From the NCBI GenBank assembly GCA_017959625.1, contig JAGDAG010000090.1, positions 1 through 5,922 on the forward strand: a DNA stretch of 5,922 nt, in the 5' to 3' direction. Below the pieces are notes generated by a model. That model ran no database searches, was not told the origin of the DNA, and saw only the letters and a list, made by a program, of their open reading frames with translations. Positions within the stretch are counted from its first letter, which is position 1. Every line of letters begins with the position of its first letter. This document shows, piece after piece, positions 1 to 5,700 of this stretch. The translations under genes were made by a program, and so were the position numbers. Origin of the DNA: Abditibacteriota bacterium. Lineage in GTDB: Bacteria; Armatimonadota; UBA5829.

Positions 1-24
1 GGCTATAAGATAGCATAAGGCAAC

Positions 25-58
25 AAAAAACGGTTCCCAAAAAGGGGAACCGTTTTTT
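25..58 (-). terminator. Rho-independent terminator after argG, probably bidirectional
   Basis: The bases CGGTTCCC (31-38) pair perfectly with GGGAACCG (45-52) across a six-base loop. The stem is flanked by six A on the left (25-30) and six T on the right (53-58), so a U-tract follows the hairpin on either strand. It lies 17 bases beyond the argG stop codon and should end the argF-argG transcript. The symmetry means it could also stop transcription entering from the left on the plus strand. Bases 1-24 show nothing I can assign. Confidence 0.92.
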
Positions 59-75
59 ATTATCGCGCTCTGCCG

Positions 76-1272
76 TTATTTATTGCTCTGCATCACCTTG
101 CGGTACATGATGGACTGCATGCCGTGGTTCTTCACGATGCCGGTGGCCTCGTTCTGGTCCCAGGTCTTGGAGTCAAAGGAAGCCAGATCTTCGTTGTAGA
201 GGGCGAAGGGGCTTCTGCGGCCGATGACCTGCAGGCTGCCCTTGAAGAGGCGCACCCGCACGTCGCCGGTGACTCTCTGCTGGGTGTTGTCGATAAAGCT
301 CTCCAGGTCTTCCTTGAAGGGATCCCACCACAGGCCGTCATAGGCCAGGCGCGCCCACTTCATATCCACCACGTTCTTGAATTCCCGCTCTTCCTTGGTG
401 AGCACCAGCTCTTCCAGAGCCTTGTGGGCGGGGATGAGCAGCCTGGCGGCGGGGCACTCGTAGTTTTCTCTCACCTTGAGGCCCAGTATGCGGTCTTCCA
501 TCATATCGATGCGGCCCACGCCGTTGTCGCCGGCTATCTCGTGAGCCTTCTTCACCAGGGCTACGGGGTCCAGCTTAACTCCGTCTATGGCCACGGGCTC
601 GCCCTTCTCAAAGGTTATCACCACCTCGGTGGGGTCGCTCTTGGCGTCGGCGATGGACTTGGTCCACTTGAATATCTCTTCGGGAGGAGCGTAATAGGGA
701 TCCTCCAGCTTGCCGCCCTCTATGGAGCGCCCCCACAGGTTCTCGTCGATAGACCATATCTTCTCGGCGGACACTGTGATGGGGATATTGCGCTCTTTGG
801 CGTATTCGATCTCGGCGGAGCGGGTCCAGGTATGCTCGCGCATGGGAGCGATGATCTTCATATCCGGCTTGAGGGCCCTCAGGCCGAATTCGATGCGGAA
901 CTGGTCGTTGCCCTTGCCGGTGCAGCCGTGGCAGAAGGCCTCGCCGCCTTCTATCTCGGCGACCTCCGCGGCCTTCTGGCTCACCAGAGGGCGGGCGATG
1001 GAGGTGGAAAGGGGATACCCCTGATAGTCGCCGTTGGCCTTTATGGCTTTGAAAATGTAGTCTTTGGCAAACTCGTCCACGCAGTCCTTGGTATAGTGCT
1101 TGCAGCCCATGGCTATGGCTTTGTCTTCCGCCTGCTTTATCTCTTCCGCAGGCAGGCCCACGTTGACGGTCACTGTGACGATCTCGTCAAAGCCGTAGTC
1201 CTCTCTCATCATGGGAATGCACACCGAGGTGTCCAGACCCCCCGAATAAACAATGATGACCTTTTTAGACAT
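76..1272 (-). CDS. argG: Argininosuccinate synthase
   Basis: Cytoplasmic enzyme that condenses citrulline and aspartate, using ATP (to AMP and pyrophosphate), into argininosuccinate, the penultimate step of arginine synthesis. The 398-residue product has the usual length. The N-terminal PP-loop of N-type ATP pyrophosphatases is clear: YSGGLDTS at residues 9-16. The second family signature is HGCTGKGNDQ at 115-124. Other conserved blocks are YPLSTSIARPL (86-96, substrate-binding region) and SIDENLWGRSIEGG (174-187). The ATG at 1272 is preceded by AAGGAG (minus strand, 1284-1279) at a six-base spacing, which fixes the start. It is the second gene of an operon with argF, whose stop is 31 bases upstream, and is followed by a strong terminator. 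No truncation, frameshift or missing catalytic residue is seen. A stop-free frame runs antisense through the whole gene but is a codon-usage shadow. Confidence 0.98.
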   Translation of the reverse strand: MSKKVIIVYSGGLDTSVCIPMMREDYGFDEIVTVTVNVGLPAEEIKQAEDKAIAMGCKHYTKDCVDEFAKDYIFKAIKANGDYQGYPLSTSIARPLVSQKAAEVAEIEGGEAFCHGCTGKGNDQFRIEFGLRALKPDMKIIAPMREHTWTRSAEIEYAKERNIPITVSAEKIWSIDENLWGRSIEGGKLEDPYYAPPEEIFKWTKSIADAKSDPTEVVITFEKGEPVAIDGVKLDPVALVKKAHEIAGDNGVGRIDMMEDRILGLKVRENYECPAARLLIPAHKALEELVLTKEEREFKNVVDMKWARLAYDGLWWDPFKEDLESFIDNTQQRVTGDVRVRLFKGSLQVIGRRSPFALYNEDLASFDSKTWDQNEATGIVKNHGMQSIMYRKVMQSNK

Positions 1273-1278
1273 TTTATT

Positions 1279-1300
1279 CTCCTTGCCTGCCCGAAGGCAG
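1279..1300 (-). promoter_or_regulatory. argF-argG intercistronic hairpin and argG ribosome binding site
   Basis: Read on the minus strand, CTGCC (1300-1296), TTCG (1295-1292) and GGCAG (1291-1287) form a five-pair stem closed by a C-G pair over a UUCG loop, the exceptionally stable cUUCGg tetraloop. Two bases later comes the AAGGAG ribosome binding site of argG (1284-1279). There is no U-tract, so it is not a terminator. A role in mRNA stability, processing or translation of argG is inference. Confidence 0.7.
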
Positions 1301-1303
1301 CTC

Positions 1304-2278
1304 TTATTTTCTTCCCAAAAGCCCCATCACCGCTTTCTGGGCGTGGAGCCTGTTTTCCGCTTCCTCGAAGATGCGGCTCTGAGGCGAATCCATAACGCTG
1401 TCCGTCACCTCAAAGCCCCTGTGGGCGGGGAGACAGTGCATGAATATACACCTGCTGCCCGCTTTTGCCATAAGAGCGTCGTCCACCCTGTAGCCGGCGA
1501 AGGCCTCCTGGCGCTGCTTGGCCTCTTCCTCCTGCCCCATGCTGGTCCAGGTGTCGGTATATACCACGTCGGCGCCGGCGGCGGCAGCCGCGGGGCTCTC
1601 GGTGAGCTCAAAGTAAGTCCCGTTCTCATCGGCCAGGCGTGACGCCAGGGCCAGGTAATCTTCTGCGGGATAATAGCCTTTGGGGCAGGCGCACACGAAG
1701 CCTATGCCCAGCTTGGCGCATATCACCATAAGGGACTGGCACACGTTGTTGCCGTCGCCTATATAGGCAAATCGCAGGCCCTTCACCTCGCCCCGCTCTT
1801 CCTTCAGGGTGAGGATATCCGCCAGAGCCTGGCAGGGATGCTCGGTGTCGCACAGGCCGTTTATCACGGGCTTTTTGGCGTATTTTGCCAGATCCGCCAC
1901 GGTGGAATGCTTAAACACCCGGGCCATGGCGATATCCACCATTCTGGTGAGCACGTTGGAAATGTCGTAAACGCTTTCCCGCACCCCTATCTGGATCTCT
2001 CCCGAGGTGATGTAGAGCCCCTGGCCCCCCAGCTGATAGATGCCGGTCTCAAAGGAGACCCTGGTCCTCAGGGAAGGCTTTTCGAAGATCTCCGCCAGGG
2101 TACAGCCCGGCAGCACCTCCAGCTGCTCGGCGCGGGAGATGGCTCCGGTTTTCATTTTTTCGGCAAAATCCAGAACGGCAAGTATCTCCTCTTTGGAGAG
2201 GTCGTTCATTTTCAGAAGATGCCGGCCCGCCAGAGCGGCGGCATCCGGATTGGACAGTATATATTCCTTGAATTTCAT
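1304..2278 (-). CDS. argF: Ornithine carbamoyltransferase
   Basis: Cytoplasmic enzyme that transfers the carbamoyl group of carbamoyl phosphate to ornithine, giving citrulline, the substrate of ArgG encoded just downstream. With the ATG at 2278 the product has 324 residues, normal for the family. Carbamoyl phosphate-binding motif: EKPSLRTR (66-73, the SxRTR loop, with Leu where many family members have Thr). Then HPCQ (147-150), the ornithine-loop motif DTWTSMGQE (242-250, the SMG block that points to ornithine rather than aspartate carbamoyltransferase), and HCLPA (281-285) with the catalytic Cys. An in-frame GTG at 2299 would add seven residues, but no ribosome binding site precedes it and it falls inside a GC hairpin. 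The ATG has a weak GGAA (2288-2285) at a reasonable distance. An N-terminal stretch of about 17 residues before GRHLLKMNDLS is slightly longer than in many homologues. First gene of the operon with argG. The anabolic role (argF rather than catabolic arcB) is inferred from the argG neighbour. Confidence 0.95.
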   Translation of the reverse strand: MKFKEYILSNPDAAALAGRHLLKMNDLSKEEILAVLDFAEKMKTGAISRAEQLEVLPGCTLAEIFEKPSLRTRVSFETGIYQLGGQGLYITSGEIQIGVRESVYDISNVLTRMVDIAMARVFKHSTVADLAKYAKKPVINGLCDTEHPCQALADILTLKEERGEVKGLRFAYIGDGNNVCQSLMVICAKLGIGFVCACPKGYYPAEDYLALASRLADENGTYFELTESPAAAAAGADVVYTDTWTSMGQEEEAKQRQEAFAGYRVDDALMAKAGSRCIFMHCLPAHRGFEVTDSVMDSPQSRIFEEAENRLHAQKAVMGLLGRK

Positions 2279-2292
2279 AACGGTTTCCACAG

Positions 2293-2306
2293 GCGCCACA
2301 CGGCGC
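2293..2306 (-). promoter_or_regulatory. GC hairpin in the argF leader
   Basis: GCGCC (2293-2297) and GGCGC (2302-2306) form a five-pair, all-GC stem over a four-base loop, about 14 bases before the argF ATG and just ahead of its weak ribosome binding site. No U-tract follows, so it does not look like an attenuator terminator. It may influence translation initiation. Function is not shown by the sequence. Confidence 0.4.
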
Positions 2307-2314
2307 GGTGATCA

Positions 2315-2343
2315 TTGACTTTTTGTATTTCCCCTATTATAAT
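2315..2343 (+). promoter_or_regulatory. Sigma-70-type promoter of the tRNA-Gln gene
   Basis: TTGACT (2315-2320) and a perfect TATAAT (2338-2343) are separated by 17 bases, the ideal spacing. Predicted transcription start is about 2350, only a few bases ahead of the mature tRNA 5' end at 2354, so the 5' leader is very short. Strong promoters of this kind are usual for stable RNA genes. Confidence 0.88.
2336..2341 (-). promoter_or_regulatory. Possible -10 element of the argF promoter
   Basis: On the minus strand 2341-2336 reads TATAAT, which would start transcription near 2329 and give an argF leader of about 50 bases. The matching -35 position falls inside the tRNA gene (around 2364-2359, ACGACC) and does not resemble the consensus, and no TGn extension precedes the -10. 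The hexamer overlaps the tRNA promoter -10 on the other strand. It could be coincidence in an AT-rich palindromic stretch. I found no other convincing argF promoter in the window. Confidence 0.3.
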
Positions 2344-2353
2344 AATATTGTAT

Positions 2354-2425
2354 TCCGGGGTCGTCTAATCGGCAGGACAACTGGTTTTGGTCCAGTCAGT
2401 TGGGGTTCGAGTCCCTGCCCCGGAA
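2354..2425 (+). tRNA. tRNA-Gln (anticodon UUG)
   Basis: A full cloverleaf folds by eye. Acceptor stem: TCCGGGG (2354-2360) with CCCCGGA (2418-2424), seven pairs. D stem: GTCT (2363-2366) with GGAC (2375-2378). Anticodon stem: ACTGG (2380-2384) with CCAGT (2392-2396), loop TTTTGGT, anticodon TTG at 2387-2389, which reads CAA and by wobble CAG. T stem: 2401-2405 with 2413-2417, loop TTCGAGT. The variable region is four bases (2397-2400). The discriminator is A2425, followed at once by seven T (2426-2432), so CCA is not encoded and must be added by nucleotidyltransferase. It is transcribed away from argF and converges with the small gene to its right. Confidence 0.95.
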
Positions 2426-2443
2426 TTTTTTTGCGAATAAAAA

Positions 2444-2474
2444 AGGGCAGGCCCCCGGGCTGCCCTCTATTTTT
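2444..2474. terminator. Bidirectional terminator shared by tRNA-Gln and the converging small gene
   Basis: AGGGCAG (2444-2450) pairs with CTGCCCT (2460-2466), seven pairs over a nine-base GC-rich loop. On the plus strand TTTTT (2470-2474) follows after three bases. On the minus strand TTTTT (2443-2439) follows directly, so termination should be stronger in that direction. The minus-strand gene's TAG stop (2469-2467) abuts the stem. The T-run right after the tRNA (2426-2432) may give additional release on the plus strand. Confidence 0.85.
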
Positions 2475-2721
2475 CCATTTCCGCCATAAACGCCTTTATA
2501 AGGCTTTGTTTGTCTGTGTCCGGAACTATGGGCACCCTGCATATCTCGCCGGGCACAGGCCTTGACGTGTATTCGGTCTTGATGACAGCCGAAAAGCTGA
2601 GACCGATAAGAACAGCATATTTTTCGGGAAGAAAACGATTATCCTTGTCTATGCTGTGCCAGTTGTTGTCCACAACGTAGGTCAGCATCGTTTCACAAAA
2701 CCTTTTGGCGCTTTGATTCAT
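2467..2721 (-). CDS. Small hypothetical protein, 84 residues, unrecognised
   Basis: I do not recognise this family. Reality as a gene is well supported: ATG at 2721 with AAGGAG (2735-2730) eight bases upstream, a perfect consensus promoter just before that, and a terminator touching the stop codon. The product is soluble-looking. The N-terminal half is mixed polar with two Cys in the whole protein (9 and 61). A hydrophobic stretch at about 36-47 (AVLIGLSFSAVI) is too short for a membrane span and more like a buried beta strand. A Pro-containing segment (55-68) follows, then a charged, probably helical C-terminus (70-84). No signal peptide, zinc ribbon or helix-turn-helix is evident. It lies 74 bases downstream of the RecB-like gene on the same strand but has its own promoter, so a functional link to that gene is not implied. 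Confidence 0.8.
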   Translation of the reverse strand: MNQSAKRFCETMLTYVVDNNWHSIDKDNRFLPEKYAVLIGLSFSAVIKTEYTSRPVPGEICRVPIVPDTDKQSLIKAFMAEMEK

Positions 2722-2729
2722 AACCCTTT

Positions 2730-2735
2730 CTCCTT
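2730..2735 (-). promoter_or_regulatory. Ribosome binding site of the 84-residue gene
   Basis: AAGGAG on the minus strand, eight bases before the ATG at 2721. It decides in favour of this start over the internal ATG at codon 12. Confidence 0.8.
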
Positions 2736-2752
2736 ATCCGTAATACCTTACT

Positions 2753-2781
2753 ATTATACACCTAAAAGCCCTTTTTGTCAA
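2753..2781 (-). promoter_or_regulatory. Perfect consensus sigma-70-type promoter for the 84-residue gene
   Basis: On the minus strand TTGACA (2781-2776), a 17-base spacer and TATAAT (2758-2753) match the consensus at all twelve positions. The predicted start near 2746 gives a leader of about 25 bases before the ATG at 2721. The -35 box lies in the loop side of a weak potential stem CCCTT/AAGGG (2784-2780 with 2773-2769). The promoter sits between the stop of the RecB-like gene (2796) and the small gene. Confidence 0.85.
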
Positions 2782-2795
2782 GGGGACGCCGGGGG

Positions 2796-5700
2796 TCAAA
2801 GCTCAGCTATCGCTTTGCCGAGGGCCTCTTTTCCTATAGGATACACCGCCGCGTCCTCTCCGCCTTCCGCGGGGCGCACGAACACGTAAAAGGCTCCCTG
2901 CACCTCTTTCTCCTGCCCCGCCATGCGCAGCCACTCGTTGACGAAACGGGCGTATATGGCCGCCTGCATGCGGTATTTCCCCTCCTCCATAAGGTCCTGC
3001 AGCTCCTCCGGGCCGTAGCCGCCGCTTTTGCTCAGGTTGGTTTTCCAGTCCAGTATATAATACTCGCCCCCGCGCATGAACAGCATGTCCGCCGTTCCTT
3101 CAAGATATTTCCCGCCGCCCTTTTCCGGGTCGATAACGTCTAAGTAAAAGAAGGGAAGCTCGGTGAGGATCGTTTCCGAAGAAAGACTGCCTATCTCCGT
3201 GCCAAGCCCCGGCAGAGGCGTATGCAGAGTATTCCGCAGGATGGCGAGAACGTGTTCTCTGACGTCCACGCCCTTCTTTTCCAGCCGTTTTTCATAGCGT
3301 TCGAAGATCCTCCGCAGCCCGCTGTCCTCCGGGACGAGCCCGGGGTCGTTGAGTTTTTGCGGATCGGCATGGTATATCCTTTCAAGCAGCGGCTCTTCTT
3401 CCGCCGCCCCGGCGGCCTTCGGGGCTTTTGCCTTTTTCGCCAGGTCCCTGAAAAGAAAGTCAAAGGCCTCGTGCACCATATAACCCGTATAAATGCCTCC
3501 CGGCAGCCTGCCCTCCGGGGCGCGGCCTTCTTCGGAGTCATGGTCTTCGTCGTCGCCGCCATGAAAGCCGGCGCCGGCCCCCGTCGTATGGATATCTTCA
3601 CCGGAGGCGCCGGGATCGTCTTCCGGAGCGCCGTCCGGTTCCCCTTCCGCGGCTTCTTTTTGCTTTCCGAAGCGGTTCCGCCTCACAGTAAAGGATTCTA
3701 TATGGGTGAGCCTTCCGTGGGTATCCGGAAGCTCCAGGGCCTTTATATCTTCTTTGTCGTCGCTTTCGTCGCCGCCTTGCCGGTCAGTCTCCTCCTGTCC
3801 CCCGGAAGGTCCGCCGTCCGCCGGCTGCTCTTCGCTCTTTGTTTCCGCCGGTTCACCGGAAGGTCCGTCCGCCGGCTGCTCTTCGCCCTTTGAATTTTTA
3901 AAGCGCCGTATCTCTTCAACGTAATTCCAGGAGACCACGGAATCCGAAAGAGGAAACTCTCTGCTTCCTACTCCCGGCTTGTATGCGGTGACGGAATCGT
4001 CGCCGTAATCCGTGTCTTCGGCGTAAGCGAAGCCGCTTGTTTCTTCTTTCCCGGGCTGCCTGATCACCGCGCCTTCGAACATCCCTTTGCAGCTGTCGGG
4101 TATATACAGCATGCGCTCCGCCCGGGTCATGGCCACGTATAAGATCCTGTGTTCTTCCGCCAGCTCCAGGTTTTTGTGTTCTTCATCTTTTTCGCCGGGT
4201 TTGATATGATACTCGGAAGAGTCTTCCCCGGGGATCCTGTAATACTTGCCGTTGTCATTCTTATCACTGTCCGGCAAAACGAACACTATTTTGTTCTGCA
4301 GCCCCTTGGCGGAGTGGACGGTCATCAGCCTCACCGCCTTTTCGTCGGTATCCAGAGGCATCAGGTCTTCGTCCTGCTCGCCCTTTTCGGCAGCCTCCGA
4401 ACGCTTTTGCAGCTCCTTCAGCGCCAGATACGGGGAGGGGAAGTCCATACAGAGGGCCCGTATGCGGGCAACGGCCTGCCGGTAGTTGGCGCTACGGCGG
4501 CTGTCGCCGTTTCGGAGGGACTTCGCGTGGATATCCAGATCGGCAATCATTTTTTCCGCCACCGCCCCCAGATCTTTCCCGTTCTTCAGCATTCGCGACC
4601 ATTCGTTTACAAGCCTGTTCAGCATCTCCGGGGTGACAGGCATTTTTTCCATGCTCTCCGCCGCCTCTCCCTCAAGGACAGCCCGGGCCTCAGGCAGGCT
4701 GCAGCCGAAAAGGTCGCTCACCAGCATCGCTCCCAGGTTCCTGCCGTCGGGGTCCGATACCGCCGTAAGGGCGTGGAACAGGCTGCGGGCCTCCTTTGAG
4801 GAATAGAGCCCGTCCTTTTTATAAAAGGTGAAGGGGATCCCGTTTTCCCTGAGGAGCCCCGTCAGCCGGTCCAGCTGCTTTTTCTTCCGCGCCAGCACCA
4901 TAACGTCGCCGTGGGTCCAGCCTTCATAGGGAGCCGCCTTTTCGAAGCGCTTTATCTCGTTCAAAATGAACCGCGGATACATATCCCCGGCAAAATCCCG
5001 TTTTTTTGCCTTGGCGTTTTTCTCCTGCTTTTCCGCCGGAGCCCCGCTTGTCTGTCCTGCGCTCTTGTCCGCGGATATCACCTGATCTGTGACCACGTTC
5101 AGGGCGAAATATCCCTCTTTCAGCCGCCGCTTTTCCCGCTCTTCTTCATCTCTTTGTTCCACAAAGCCGGAGGGGGCAAACTTTATGCCTTCCCCGAAAA
5201 ACGGCTTTTGGTTTCCGGATCCGGTTTCGTTTTCTGCTCCGCCTTCCGCCGGTTTTGTCTGTTTATCAAAAAACCAGTTGAGGGCGTCGCACAGTTCGGG
5301 GCTGAAGCGGCGGCTCACCGGCAGAAGTTTTTTCTCCGCAGCCCTCACCGCTCCCGTATAGGTCTTTACGTTGGCCCCCTGAAAGCTGTAGATCGACTGC
5401 TTGGGGTCCCCCACCAGTATCAGCTCTTTGTTTTCAAATATGGTTTTTATGATGCTCCACTGTATGGGGTTGGTGTCCTGGAATTCGTCGATGATACCTG
5501 CCTTAAACTTATCCCGGAGCTCCTGCAGCAGAGGAGCGTTTCCGGCGCCGTCTTTCACCAGGGCCTCCCGGGTCTTCTGCAGCATGTCGCCGAAGGAAAG
5601 CACGTTGTCTTTTTCCCGCGCTCTCCGCGCCTCTTCGTAAGCGGTCCGGGCGGCCTCTTTGACAAGCTTCTGCTTGATTTTTGCGGATATATCTGCTGTG

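Noticed and set aside
124..1395. 423-codon open frame on the plus strand opposite argG and the end of argF
   Set aside because: Its codons lie in exact register opposite the argG codons, so it stays open because argG avoids TTA, CTA and TCA codons. The product has no recognisable motifs, while argG is unmistakable.
2279..2353. Riboswitch, T-box or arginine leader peptide before argF
   Set aside because: The leader is only about 50 bases, with no terminator hairpin, no T-box sequence and no Arg-rich small frame.
2400..2432. Attachment site of an integrated element at the tRNA-Gln 3' end
   Set aside because: No second copy of the tRNA 3' sequence is seen in the window, and no integrase or phage genes are present.
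2769..2817. Terminator after the RecB-like gene
   Set aside because: CAAAGC/GCTTTG (around 2797-2817) has no U-tract, and CCCTT/AAGGG (2769-2784) is a five-pair stem overlapping the next promoter. Neither is convincing, so read-through into the small gene is possible.
3222..3893. Plus-strand open frame opposite the RecB-like linker and nuclease start
   Set aside because: Shadow of a GC-rich coding region; the minus frame carries the nuclease and helicase motifs and no ribosome binding site supports the plus frame.
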